A DNA stretch of 64,000 nt from Owenia fusiformis (GCA_903813345.2 CAIIXF020000001.1:60343885-60407884); one strand, 5' to 3'; shown: positions 34,762 to 47,349, counted from the stretch's first letter. Numbers and translations are program-made. The notes: generated by a model from the letters alone, not told the origin.

Positions 34762-36341
34762 GTCTCTAAGTAGCCAACCCTGTCTCCAGACTGATATAAT
34801 ATATGAGATGAGAAAGTGATGATGATATATGATACACTGCTAAGAGCACTTGAAAGTGCCCTGATACTATGCAAAAACATGTAGATGTTGATAATAACCA
34901 CTGTTTCCATTTATAGATGGCAGCTAAATCACCTGAGCACATAAGGCTCCACTTTCAAATGAGCTGTTTGACCTTGGATAATTAATTACAGAATAAAAAA
35001 GTTTAAAAATCAGTATGGAAAATTGGTTCGAAAAATGTTCAGTAAAGTTAATCTCTTCTGAGGTATATATAGTTGGTTTGTTCAAGTGCTGGTTTTATGA
35101 AGAAATCATTCACCATGCAAAGCCAGTAGTGGACTCACAAAATTAGCTGAAAATGCACTGTTTGAATGCAGTAAGAAATAGTAAAGTTTTAACCATTAAC
35201 ATGTAAAATTTACCACCTGCAATTTGTTGCAGATGCCAAACACTGAACACCAACCACTGAATGTCGAGAACCATCCAAAAACACTGAATGGTGAACATTA
35301 TATATTAAAAAGCAAGATTTTCTGATGTATTTTTAAATTTAACTCAGATCATAAAACATCTCTTAAACATCAATATTCCTCATTTGAATGTTTGCAAATT
35401 ATAATATTCATAATATTTGACTTAATGAATGCAAAGTAATCATTGCAAAGTAACAAAAATATGTCTTATTTCTAGTTAAGGCAGAATCAGATCAGATCTA
35501 AGGTGGAGAATGTTTGAAAAATGTTTATAATCTCCCAAATAATGAGGTAGCCTTCTTTTAGAATAATAGTACATTAATGTAAAAGTCTTTCATTTTCAAG
35601 TGTGCACTTTGGGGGTGTTTAGAAAAAATAGACATGTTAGGAATGACAAACGCCAGTAATAAATTGAACCATTTTTTGTTAGGCTGCTCGCTAGATCTGA
35701 TTCTCTCTATTATTTGAATGGAAACTTAAGGATGAGTAATATATACAATATATACAGTGCCTTCTTCTCCCCCTCAAATGTAGCAACATTTCCATTTAGT
35801 GTAAACATATCTCAGACTTCTCATTTGGCAGCATTAAGACCAGTCACCAGGGACATAATACAAATGAACTGGGACAGTGAAACTATAAGTGAAAATAAGA
35901 CACTCAATTTATTTCAGAATCAATTTATTTCAATGAGGAACTGTAGTCAGTAATGCATATTGTAATAGAGAGTACCCATGTTTACACACAAATGTAGTTA
36001 TGAAGGCAATTTTCTAGTTAACAAGTGTCTGCTAATATTTTAGTTTAAAACTACTGTAGCAGTGTCTACTATACAGTTTATAGTATTTCTGTCACTGGAT
36101 AGGTCAAGCTTGAGACAATAAATTGACCATTCAATGTCATGATAACCTCAGTGAAAAGCTAAGGTGTTGCATTTGTTGTATGCAACATAAAATGTCAACA
36201 ACGAGCAAGTCACTTATACATCTACTTACATGTAGCATTCAGAGCATTTGTTGGATACTGTACCCCGGTTAACTTACTGTCTGTACTCCATTGTAACGAT
36301 ATATATATAGCTGTACAGTCAGATCGAGGAATATTTGAAGT
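34762..36341 (-). other. 1.58-kb spacer between LINE ORF1 and ORF2
   Basis: No sizeable ORF on the LINE strand and no inverted-repeat element that I can see. ORF1 and ORF2 of such LINEs are normally close or overlapping, so this long spacer is odd. It could be part of the element or an old insertion whose edges I cannot find. Confidence 0.5.
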
Positions 36342-37008
36342 TCACATGTCAGCAATTTTTGCATCTAGGTCATCAGATATTGCGAATCTGGTAATTGATC
36401 CATTGTTTGCTTTTCCAAACACCTTTCCATTCACTGCCCAGGCCTGGTTAATCCCATCATGTGCTTTCAAGCGAAATAGGAGGTCATGGTTTTGGGGACT
36501 TAGGTCATCAAATACAAACACATTTGACCCCTTGAGCTCAGATCTGTATTTACATAGTTCCATTTTCACGGATCGAAATTTAAATTTGCAGATAATAGCC
36601 CTGGGCTTATTTCTGTCAGTCCCCTCTCGTTTACGGCCCAATCTATGCGCAACCTCAATATCTGTAACATCCAGTTTCACAGATCTGATTTTGTTGTTTA
36701 GCTCTGTAACAATAAGATTTTCACAGTTCTCATCCGCAGACTCTTTAAGCCCTAAGATTCTCACACTGTTTTTTCTCGAGTATTGATTGTTTTCATTAAC
36801 GGCATCCTTGATACTAGTCAGTTCCTGTTTGAGACGCACATTTTCTGAACGCAGGGTTTTTACCTCCTGAGCTATAGGTGTTACATGGGCTTTTACAGAA
36901 TCTGAGATCATGGCTTGAATGTCACTTTTCCAATTTTCAGGCATAGATTTTTTCAATGTTGATACCTCTTCAAGAACTTGTTTCAACATAGCAAACATTG
37001 ATTCATCA

Positions 37009-39672
37009 TGTGACGATCCTTCAGATTACTTTGAGCATGGTAATGGAATTGCCTTGAAGGATTGTCACTTTGTTAAATTTCTTGCTCTTCACTCTTTACT
37101 TAATATTTCAAGAGTTATAAAATAATTTAAATTCTGTAAAAGGGTAGTCTGTATTACTACTTTGGCTGTACTCTTAAAGTATTGTTAGAGTTTAATCATT
37201 TTACTCTATATTTATATTTAGGTTAACAACCTTCTCTTGTGTTTTTCTTGTAATATTATTTACAGGATTAATGTCAACATATATATTTTGTTCATAGTAA
37301 GATTTTAATGTGAAGGTTTTAGGCCAAGGTTCATGTTTAATGTTATGTTACAAACTTTTTAGAAAGGGCAGTTGTCTGGGTTTGTTTCAAAATCCAAAGT
37401 GAGGCTTATTAAGCTTGATTTAAGTAAATAAGCACGTTTTAAGTGAATTGTCTTTTTCTGTGCTTTTATGATTCGAATTCAAGCCGGCCAGACATGGAAA
37501 ACAGTTTGTGGAATTTTAAACGTTAAAATCGTCACTAAAATTGGATATTTATATTGCCGCAGGTAAACCAACTTAGGTGTACGAGTTGGTAAAGGTAATT
37601 GACTTGATTTAATTGTATTTTTGCAGAGTTTTAGTCTTTGAAAAGAAGTATCTGTGCACTTGATTTTTTCCTTAATTTTATTTAATTGCCTTGTGAACAT
37701 CCCATGTTTAAATTGTCCCAGGGATTGTTAAGGAACATTTGACAAGGTTAACGCAAAGTTACACGCAGAGTTTTTGTCTTAAAGAACCTATGTAACTTTT
37801 TAACCAGCGTCGAAAGCAAGTTCCTTGGGTTCGTTGAAACCTTTTATACAACATCCCCACAGGGAATCGTTTAGGAATATTTGACAAGGTGTACGAAGAG
37901 TTACGGTCTTTTCGAACCTATGTAACTTGCTCTAAACCAGAGTCAACTGCAAATTCCTGGGGTTCATAGACACCTCTATACGACATTCCCTCCATCCAGT
38001 TTGGAACTGTATTTAGTTTGTTCACAGGGTAAATTTTATTGATACACTAGAAATACTCCTTTGTATATTTGTATGTTAAATTCTGGGTAATTTAAAGGTG
38101 AAATCCCGGGCTTATGGGACCATTATCAAACAACTGATCATTGAAGTACTTTTAAGGATCACGGTCTTTCGAAGCCCATTTTCGGACTTAAGACACCCCC
38201 TCCCCTTCTAGTTTTCCATGTCTGGTCTAATTCTGTGTTAACCACATTCTTATTCATTGATTATAGATACTAGAATACTTTTAAAATACTGTTTCCCATT
38301 TGTTTGCCAATTGTACCATAGTCTGATAGTGGCAAAATGATGTTCCACTTTTCATGTGAGTAGTATAGGGAGCTTATTTCAACCTCCCCCCCCCCCAGAT
38401 ATGATATAAAATTGCACTGTTAAGTTACATTTTTGGAAAAAGACCCATTTTAGGCTTTATTGCAAATTGTTTAACTGAACTTCCATTAGCTGTGCTGTTT
38501 TAAACATGTTTGGTTTGAGAGATTATTTACTTGATATTACCATCTCGACAGCACTGAATTGTGTAATGTTTGTGTAGATTAATAAATAGAAATAGAGTCG
38601 TTTTTATACATTATATAAAAATCCACAGAATATCACTTGTTGTGTTCGATTGTTTTTTATATATATGTTAGAAAATCCCCCCCCCCTCATTTTATCTGAA
38701 GTAGATTCTGGATTCAAAATAGATTCCGACTAAATTCCAGGTGACTTTAGTGATACTAACATTCAAGCAACAAGCTTTATCTTAGCTCATATTTGCTAAG
38801 GGCTTCTTTGAATAACAATCACTCGCAATAAGTCATACATATATTTCCCCAGAAACTATGCAATAGTGCAGAGCTAAAGTACAATCCAGGATCTTACTTT
38901 CTTATTTAACCCTTGTCTTATTGATAATATTAGTGAGAATTTCATTCACCCTGGTTCCTATTCGTTACCCCACACATCATTTACTTCCAATGTTTTATTA
39001 CTTGCTTGTTTAAATGGTGTACCAGTAATATTATCCCCTGATGAGTTTGACAGACTCCTGATTTGAAATAGCCCAACTTAAATTCTTACAAACTTTCCCA
39101 CTTTTATTGTGACTAGCGAGCTTAATATACAGCTTGAGGTCCATCGTAGCCCTCCAGTGGCTAGGACCTCCACCTGGTTATACCCACACCCTAACATTAT
39201 ACTTACTTAACACAACTTAACACTGGGCACATTCAGAATCTAGAGTCTGTTGCCATTTGCCTTTATGAGACATACAACTTACATTGAAAACTGACAAATC
39301 TTACTTAGTCTATATTCAGATTTTGTTATCCCGTAATTGTTATCACGAAATTGTCCCACTTCATCCCAATTATTTTTATCCCAGAATTTATCCCTAAATT
39401 TTTATCCCAGAATTTATCCCTAAATTGTTATCCCTAAATTTATCCCTAATTTATCCCTAAATTTTCATCGCAACATTTATCCCAATTTGATCCCATTTTG
39501 TTATGATACTGTGAACACAGATGTTGTTCAAATTAATAGGGATATACATTTCAACTTTTACTTGAACTTGTCCCGAAACTAAGTTAATGAAAACATCAAA
39601 TCAAACTATTGACTCTTAGACTGTATTCTGTTTACGACCCCCAAACCACGCTACCACACGAGGGTCGTGACA
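37009..39672 (+). repeat. 5' LTR, 2,664 bp
   Basis: It begins TGTGACGATCC and ends GGTCGTGACA. Against the 3' LTR I find substitutions at 38366, 38560 and 39345 and one-base length changes in two C-runs (near 38384 and 38677). Internal structure: a diverged tandem pair at about 37727-37855 and 37858-37990 (both with TTGACAAGGT and GAACCTATGTAACTT), and a TTATCCCTAAAT short-repeat tract at 39325-39505. A possible TATA-like stretch ACATTATATAAAAATCC is at about 38608. Confidence 0.95.
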
Positions 39673-39676
39673 GAAA

Positions 39677-39694
39677 TGGTGGCAGCGGTGGGAT
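39677..39694 (+). promoter_or_regulatory. primer-binding site, tRNA-Leu type
   Basis: TGGTGGCAGCGGTGGGAT starts four bases after the 5' LTR. It is complementary to the CCA-terminated 3' end of animal tRNA-Leu (AAG/TAG type) over 18 nt, as I recall that tRNA sequence. This is where minus-strand DNA synthesis would be primed. Confidence 0.8.
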
Positions 39695-39800
39695 GTAATA
39701 CTTGACGTATTGACCCAAGCCCAATTTAACGCCATTACTTACGTTTATGCTAATTTTCACTCATTAATATTCAAAGCTAGATCATTAACTGTAATCAACA

Positions 39801-42800
39801 ATGCCGGAAAAGTCGGACATCTTTAATCTGGCAAAGCGCACCCCATTAGCCGTGTCCGAATCCACTGAAAGACCCTTATCTAGCCAAAAATCGCAGGCGG
39901 AAGCTTTTGACACTATTATCCCCGGGTGGTTTGATGATTCTGAAGTTGTATTGGGCCATCAACACCTTAATGAACAAGAGTTGAAATTGGCTCAAGACGA
40001 TACACTTCCACTTGAATCATCAGCAACTACACCACCCCCAATAAAGAGACCATCTTTTAAGGTTTCTCCGCCTGTCAAATTGACGCACATTCCTAAATTT
40101 CGGTTAGATATGCCTAGACAACTTCCCAAGGGTAGGGAGTTTAATCCCCTGCTTAAAATGGTAAAGCAGGAGACTAAAGACCCAAAAAGTGACATGAATT
40201 TTGTATCTTCAAAAAATGGTGAAAAAAGTGTGAGTAGTAGAGGTGGGGCATATGAACCCCCCATAGCTGGTGCACCTGGGTCCCTTGAAAAGGAAACCTT
40301 GATGGGTGCTTATGGGGGGATGCCATCTAAAACACCTCCTTTAAAGCCTCTTCCTGCCTATGGAACAAGAGCTACTGCTAAACAAGCTTTTTCACTCCTC
40401 AGTTTAGCCCCCTATTTGAAAACGGATTTTGGGACTAAAGATCAAAGAGTTTTACACCCTAAGTATGAAAGGAAAAGTGATTCTCAAATTGTAAAGTCCT
40501 CTGAATTGCAAAAGCCATTGGATAAACTGTCAACAAGGGGAACATTCCAATTTAGAAAACCCCTAGATGTCAAAACACCCCCTCATGCTTACCCTGGTAA
40601 GCCGTCCAGTACATCTACTCATACAGCTGATAGAAAGTCTGGACAGGGTTTAATGACATCCACAAAGGTTTCTACTCATGGAAGATCTGCAAGTTATGGC
40701 AGTTTTTCTGATTCAAACCCAAGCAAACATTCAATGCATACTTCTCCTCTATTACCAACTGCCAATCAGAAAAATGAGCCACAGAGCTGGTCATACAAAT
40801 TTCAGTCCAATCCATTTAGACCCTTACTTCCCCCAATTAAGATAACTGACATTCCCAGATTTAGACCAAAGACCCCAGATTTCTCTCATTCCCGTAATTT
40901 GACACTGAAGTCCCCAATTAATGTCAAACAAGAGAGAAAAGATGACTATACAAAGCCAAACTATGATTTGTTAGATCATTCTAGAGAAATGGGAGTAGTA
41001 AAGGATGTGCAAGTCAACTACCAGGTTCCACCCCTTCCTCCGGTGCTACCAGTACCTCATGAGAGTGACATGCTCCAGGAAGCATATGGGAGTGAACTGT
41101 TAAAACGGACTTTGCAAAGCTCTTTACTGATCCCATCTGATAGAATACCACTCTCAATGTGTAATGACCTTAAATACAAAAGAGGTTTGCCTAAAGAGGC
41201 ACTATCAGCTGATGTGTCATATGATCTCAATAGGGATTTCCAGCTTCCAAATGCCCCTAAAGTAACAAAAGAGATTACTCAATTAAGTGAACCTAACCAG
41301 TTGAAACATGCAGAATTTCTAATTGACCAGACTGTTTCAAATTCGGGTATTGAGTGTAAAAGTTATGAATGTATGCATCAACCCGAAAGTACCCTTTGCA
41401 GACACGATTTAAAGAGGCTAAGTGATAGAGTCCTATCTGAACCCAGTAAATCCCCTTCTTGCAAAATCCTAGTTGTTGATAAGTCTGATATGATTAGTTT
41501 ATCGGACAAATCATCTCAGAGCACTAAGTTTTCTGCCAATTCCAGACAGCCATATTTTCTACCAAACAGTGTGGATCAAACATATGATTCACATTTGGAG
41601 ACACATTCATGGCTTGGTGGTCAAATACCTGGCTATAACAGAAGTGCCTTGCCCTCCCATGAGATGTCAGCCCAGGATGCTAGTAGTGTGTGTACACCTC
41701 GTCAAAAATTCCCCTTCAAACAGAGGGTAAATGAGGATTATGATAGATCCTCCGAAGCTGAATCACTATTCCCGTCTCCAGATTATGAAACCGCTGTTGA
41801 CTTTTCTGACCCAGATTATGTCGAATATAGTATGAAATGCCCATCTTACCATACAAAAACTAGCCAAAGGCCATTTTACTATAGGAATAATACTGATGAG
41901 TATGAATCTGCTATGGAAAATAGTTTTCCAACCCTTAGATCTACAGTTATGAGTAGATCAAAAGTGAATCCAAGTTCCCCTGGTCTTTACAGACAGATTG
42001 AAGAACCCAATGATCTGTTTATATCAAGTCCTAATACATCTGATCAGGAATCCTATACTGGAGTTGAAAAGCAAAGAAGAGGTAATTCGTTTTCTAGAAG
42101 GGAAATGAAAGCACCACTTTTCAATGGAAAGTGCAGTCTCTCGGCTTTTCTTATCCAATTTAGACTTGTCTCTAACATAAATGGTTGGACAGATGAAGAA
42201 TCTGCCATATTTATGGTGAGGAGTCTTGAAGGAGAGGCTGTCAATGTTTTAGATGATTTGGATGATGAAGACCTTCCAACCTTGGCTAGTATCATAAATG
42301 TCCTGAAAATTAACTATGAACCCCCTGAACAAAGTAACCATGCCCGTGCCGAGCTAAAACATAAGTTCAGGGGCAATAATGAGCCTCTCGAAAAGTTAGC
42401 CCATGATATAAGAAAATTGTCAAGACAAGCTTTTGGGAAGTCAAGCATGTCAAAGAAGACAATTGATGACCTAGCAACACAGGCCTTCATTGATGCTTTG
42501 AATAATGAAGAACTGGAATCCAAGCTTTCTTTTTCTAACCCTGAAACCCTCAATGAAGCTCTTACCATGGCTTTACAATATGAGGCTTTCTTCAAGGGAA
42601 GAAAGAAGAGACTTGAACGTTTCCAAGACCCTGGTATATGTGCTACTCCAACTCCTGTTCAGGTTAACTCATCTACCTCATTATCTATTTCTGAGAATGA
42701 TGTGATTGAAATAGTGGAGCAAAAGATAGAGGCTTTAGCCAGAAATCTGACTCAAACTATAACAAAAGAGAAACCTGATTCCAAACTGAAAAGAAAATAC

Positions 42801-42953
42801 TGTAGAATATGTGACTCTGGAAGTCATTCAGTATTTGATTGTACCAAAAGACATCCAAACTCCAAAGTTCCTGGAGCCACAGTATGCTTCTATTGTGCCC
42901 AGGACACTCACTGTGTAAATGCCTGCCCCTCCCTTAAGGGTAGGCTAAGTTAG
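39801..42953 (+). CDS. LTR element Gag, 1,050 aa with two CCHC zinc knuckles
   Basis: One uninterrupted ORF from the ATG after the primer site. Residues 1-760 are disordered, Ser/Pro/Lys-rich and tyrosine-containing, with a repeated motif (KLTHIPKFRLDMPR near 94 and KITDIPRFRPKTPD near 352). Residues about 765-940 look like a Ty3/Gypsy-type capsid (APLFNGKCSLSAFLIQF, EGEAVNVLDDL). Two zinc knuckles of C-x2-C-x4-H-x4-C spacing follow at about 1,000-1,045 (CRICDSGSHSVFDC and CFYCAQDTHCVNAC). The ORF stops soon after the second knuckle, without a protease extension. The N-terminal extension is far longer than is usual for Gypsy Gag. It would form particles and package RNA. Confidence 0.92.
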   Translation: MPEKSDIFNLAKRTPLAVSESTERPLSSQKSQAEAFDTIIPGWFDDSEVVLGHQHLNEQELKLAQDDTLPLESSATTPPPIKRPSFKVSPPVKLTHIPKFRLDMPRQLPKGREFNPLLKMVKQETKDPKSDMNFVSSKNGEKSVSSRGGAYEPPIAGAPGSLEKETLMGAYGGMPSKTPPLKPLPAYGTRATAKQAFSLLSLAPYLKTDFGTKDQRVLHPKYERKSDSQIVKSSELQKPLDKLSTRGTFQFRKPLDVKTPPHAYPGKPSSTSTHTADRKSGQGLMTSTKVSTHGRSASYGSFSDSNPSKHSMHTSPLLPTANQKNEPQSWSYKFQSNPFRPLLPPIKITDIPRFRPKTPDFSHSRNLTLKSPINVKQERKDDYTKPNYDLLDHSREMGVVKDVQVNYQVPPLPPVLPVPHESDMLQEAYGSELLKRTLQSSLLIPSDRIPLSMCNDLKYKRGLPKEALSADVSYDLNRDFQLPNAPKVTKEITQLSEPNQLKHAEFLIDQTVSNSGIECKSYECMHQPESTLCRHDLKRLSDRVLSEPSKSPSCKILVVDKSDMISLSDKSSQSTKFSANSRQPYFLPNSVDQTYDSHLETHSWLGGQIPGYNRSALPSHEMSAQDASSVCTPRQKFPFKQRVNEDYDRSSEAESLFPSPDYETAVDFSDPDYVEYSMKCPSYHTKTSQRPFYYRNNTDEYESAMENSFPTLRSTVMSRSKVNPSSPGLYRQIEEPNDLFISSPNTSDQESYTGVEKQRRGNSFSRREMKAPLFNGKCSLSAFLIQFRLVSNINGWTDEESAIFMVRSLEGEAVNVLDDLDDEDLPTLASIINVLKINYEPPEQSNHARAELKHKFRGNNEPLEKLAHDIRKLSRQAFGKSSMSKKTIDDLATQAFIDALNNEELESKLSFSNPETLNEALTMALQYEAFFKGRKKRLERFQDPGICATPTPVQVNSSTSLSISENDVIEIVEQKIEALARNLTQTITKEKPDSKLKRKYCRICDSGSHSVFDCTKRHPNSKVPGATVCFYCAQDTHCVNACPSLKGRLS

Positions 42954-44673
42954 CTTTTAAGCTAACTTGCATGAATGTATCTGTATAGTAAATCCAAGCC
43001 ACCACAGGTACATCATATCCTTCCAAAGAGTGGCTGGTGAAACGATATGTGTTTGATGTGAATGTAAGAGAAAAAAAACTAATTTTATTTTTCTTTACTG
43101 AAGCATTCCTGTCCCATTCCTGATGTTTCTCATCTTATGTCTACCAGATGTCCTGAGCTGTTGAAGCTTTGATTCCTGATAAGCTTAAACTACAATGCTC
43201 AGTGGTAGTGATGACATGACCACAGACAGGGCATTATTTGATTGTCGATATGTTCTGGATTACCAGTGACCTGCTTTACTCAAGCAATGGGGTTCACTGT
43301 GAACATTGGCCTGATCAACCAATGCTTACAGACATGAAGCCTGTTTACGCTTTGAGGAACAGGTCTATTGGAATCCAAAGGACATTTCAATATTATAGTT
43401 TTGTCCCTGCTTCTGTTTAAATGAGGTGGATCAACTTGTGACCCCCTGGGGGTGAGTGCCACGATGGACAAGAGCTCTGTCCATTTGTTTCATCGAAGTG
43501 TTTCCCTACTACTGACTGTAGGTTCCCCTCATACCCCCTGTTCCACTTTCAAGCAACTGTTCCAGCTTGTGACCCCATCCACTGCAATGGATGTGCCCAT
43601 CAAGTTTGAATCCAACCTCAACTCACTAACTGCCTTTTGTACTAAAAGGGCAATGGTGACTGAATTTGAATCATTTCCAGTACAAATGTTATGAGATATT
43701 ATCTGAATCCTACCAATCCGAAGCTGATTGTGAAAGGATATATCTTGATCATACGTTTGATTGATTCAAATTCATTTGACAACCCTTTACTTTTTGGCCA
43801 ATTCATATCACATGCATGTGTGATATTCAAAATTTATTATTGTACTATGTGAACAACTAATCTTATTTCCAGGACTAACCCTTTTATTCCAGCCCAGCAT
43901 AAACGATGTGATGACCTTCAACCTAATGAACATTGTACACTATGCTATATAAAAGTAATCTGAACAGATGAACACTATCATGATTGCTGTTCGATTAAAG
44001 TGACTTATTTGGTGTACCCCATGAAGCAACGATATTGGGAGCCACTCTTAATATTGACATTGAGAATTAAGGCTTATGAACATAACCATGTACCCTATAC
44101 TTATAAGAATTGATTCTGCAGCTTTGTGATGACTCTGCACATTGAGGAAGGACACAAATAATGGCTGACAATCTCAATTTTATGTTGTACTAAAGACCAT
44201 GCCAAATACTAAACACATTCCCCTATTATAGTTGGAACCCAGTGACAATGACTGTATCATCAATGAATGTGATGGTAAGAACGCATGATAAACATAGTGC
44301 AGAGATTATGGATATTACTTCAACCCGTCACAAGAACCATGACCTACAAGAGAAAGATGAAAGACACTGATGCTGCTAGAGACATTTTTTGTAATTAAAC
44401 GTGATTGTTCATTAGATTATGCTAGCCTTTTTATGTTATGTATTTCAGTTGAGAAATCAAGAAAAGTGTAAACTAACATTGTATTTGATTTAGACTTATG
44501 TTTATTAAGTAGTAAACTGATTATACATTAAAACCTTATTGTGTATATATTTTTATCAATTCCTTTACTAAGTACTATGTTGTAAATGATGTTTGAAATG
44601 CTTACTTTAGGTAATGTGTTTATATATGATTTTGCAGCTTTATAATTTCATAGTTCGAGGACGAACTATTTTT
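42954..44673 (+). other. LTR element interior downstream of gag, no coding capacity
   Basis: This is the place where pol would be. Only short ORFs (about 80 codons or fewer) without protease, polymerase or integrase motifs are present. It may be deleted or replaced pol, or it may carry packaging sequences. Confidence 0.75.
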
Positions 44674-44685
44674 AAAGGGGAGCAG
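44674..44685 (+). promoter_or_regulatory. polypurine tract
   Basis: AAAGGGGAGCAG lies immediately before the 3' LTR (44686), the expected position for plus-strand priming. Confidence 0.8.
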
Positions 44686-47349
44686 TGTGACGATCCTTCA
44701 GATTACTTTGAGCATGGTAATGGAATTGCCTTGAAGGATTGTCACTTTGTTAAATTTCTTGCTCTTCACTCTTTACTTAATATTTCAAGAGTTATAAAAT
44801 AATTTAAATTCTGTAAAAGGGTAGTCTGTATTACTACTTTGGCTGTACTCTTAAAGTATTGTTAGAGTTTAATCATTTTACTCTATATTTATATTTAGGT
44901 TAACAACCTTCTCTTGTGTTTTTCTTGTAATATTATTTACAGGATTAATGTCAACATATATATTTTGTTCATAGTAAGATTTTAATGTGAAGGTTTTAGG
45001 CCAAGGTTCATGTTTAATGTTATGTTACAAACTTTTTAGAAAGGGCAGTTGTCTGGGTTTGTTTCAAAATCCAAAGTGAGGCTTATTAAGCTTGATTTAA
45101 GTAAATAAGCACGTTTTAAGTGAATTGTCTTTTTCTGTGCTTTTATGATTCGAATTCAAGCCGGCCAGACATGGAAAACAGTTTGTGGAATTTTAAACGT
45201 TAAAATCGTCACTAAAATTGGATATTTATATTGCCGCAGGTAAACCAACTTAGGTGTACGAGTTGGTAAAGGTAATTGACTTGATTTAATTGTATTTTTG
45301 CAGAGTTTTAGTCTTTGAAAAGAAGTATCTGTGCACTTGATTTTTTCCTTAATTTTATTTAATTGCCTTGTGAACATCCCATGTTTAAATTGTCCCAGGG
45401 ATTGTTAAGGAACATTTGACAAGGTTAACGCAAAGTTACACGCAGAGTTTTTGTCTTAAAGAACCTATGTAACTTTTTAACCAGCGTCGAAAGCAAGTTC
45501 CTTGGGTTCGTTGAAACCTTTTATACAACATCCCCACAGGGAATCGTTTAGGAATATTTGACAAGGTGTACGAAGAGTTACGGTCTTTTCGAACCTATGT
45601 AACTTGCTCTAAACCAGAGTCAACTGCAAATTCCTGGGGTTCATAGACACCTCTATACGACATTCCCTCCATCCAGTTTGGAACTGTATTTAGTTTGTTC
45701 ACAGGGTAAATTTTATTGATACACTAGAAATACTCCTTTGTATATTTGTATGTTAAATTCTGGGTAATTTAAAGGTGAAATCCCGGGCTTATGGGACCAT
45801 TATCAAACAACTGATCATTGAAGTACTTTTAAGGATCACGGTCTTTCGAAGCCCATTTTCGGACTTAAGACACCCCCTCCCCTTCTAGTTTTCCATGTCT
45901 GGTCTAATTCTGTGTTAACCACATTCTTATTCATTGATTATAGATACTAGAATACTTTTAAAATACTGTTTCCCATTTGTTTGCCAATTGTACCATAGTC
46001 TGATAGTGGCAAAATGATGTTCCACTTTTCATGTGAGTAGTACAGGGAGCTTATTTCAACCTCCCCCCCCCCCCAGATATGATATAAAATTGCACTGTTA
46101 AGTTACATTTTTGGAAAAAGACCCATTTTAGGCTTTATTGCAAATTGTTTAACTGAACTTCCATTAGCTGTGCTGTTTTAAACATGTTTGGTTTGAGAGA
46201 TTATTTACTTGATATTACCATCTCGACAGCACTGAATAGTGTAATGTTTGTGTAGATTAATAAATAGAAATAGAGTCGTTTTTATACATTATATAAAAAT
46301 CCACAGAATATCACTTGTTGTGTTCGATTGTTTTTTATATATATGTTAGAAAATCCCCCCCCCTCATTTTATCTGAAGTAGATTCTGGATTCAAAATAGA
46401 TTCCGACTAAATTCCAGGTGACTTTAGTGATACTAACATTCAAGCAACAAGCTTTATCTTAGCTCATATTTGCTAAGGGCTTCTTTGAATAACAATCACT
46501 CGCAATAAGTCATACATATATTTCCCCAGAAACTATGCAATAGTGCAGAGCTAAAGTACAATCCAGGATCTTACTTTCTTATTTAACCCTTGTCTTATTG
46601 ATAATATTAGTGAGAATTTCATTCACCCTGGTTCCTATTCGTTACCCCACACATCATTTACTTCCAATGTTTTATTACTTGCTTGTTTAAATGGTGTACC
46701 AGTAATATTATCCCCTGATGAGTTTGACAGACTCCTGATTTGAAATAGCCCAACTTAAATTCTTACAAACTTTCCCACTTTTATTGTGACTAGCGAGCTT
46801 AATATACAGCTTGAGGTCCATCGTAGCCCTCCAGTGGCTAGGACCTCCACCTGGTTATACCCACACCCTAACATTATACTTACTTAACACAACTTAACAC
46901 TGGGCACATTCAGAATCTAGAGTCTGTTGCCATTTGCCTTTATGAGACATACAACTTACATTGAAAACTGACAAATCTTACTTAGTCTATATTCAGATTT
47001 TGTTATCCCGTAATTGTTATCCCGAAATTGTCCCACTTCATCCCAATTATTTTTATCCCAGAATTTATCCCTAAATTTTTATCCCAGAATTTATCCCTAA
47101 ATTGTTATCCCTAAATTTATCCCTAATTTATCCCTAAATTTTCATCGCAACATTTATCCCAATTTGATCCCATTTTGTTATGATACTGTGAACACAGATG
47201 TTGTTCAAATTAATAGGGATATACATTTCAACTTTTACTTGAACTTGTCCCGAAACTAAGTTAATGAAAACATCAAATCAAACTATTGACTCTTAGACTG
47301 TATTCTGTTTACGACCCCCAAACCACGCTACCACACGAGGGTCGTGACA
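44686..47349 (+). repeat. 3' LTR, 2,664 bp
   Basis: A direct copy of 37009-39672 with three substitutions and two compensating homopolymer length changes. It ends GTGACA and is followed by the second ATCA target copy. Confidence 0.95.

Larger units (their letters stand above)
37009..47349 (+). mobile_element. gag-only LTR retrotransposon, 10.3 kb, non-autonomous
   Basis: Two 2,664-bp direct LTRs (TGTGACGATCC...GGTCGTGACA) bound a 5,013-bp interior with a tRNA-Leu-type primer site, one Gag ORF, 1.7 kb without coding potential and a polypurine tract. The target duplication is ATCA (37005-37008 and 47350-47353). I see no protease, reverse transcriptase, RNase H or integrase ORF. The element needs enzymes from an autonomous relative, as in TR-GAG type elements of other genomes. 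Confidence 0.93.

Noticed and set aside
36346-36786. Plus-strand ORF opposite LINE ORF1
   Set aside because: It is an antisense shadow of the ORF1 coding strand. The same applies to plus-strand ORFs at 32705-32989, 33491-33697 and 34340-34531 opposite ORF2.
42954-44673. Remnant pol of the LTR element
   Set aside because: No polymerase, protease, RNase H or integrase motif could be read in any forward frame.
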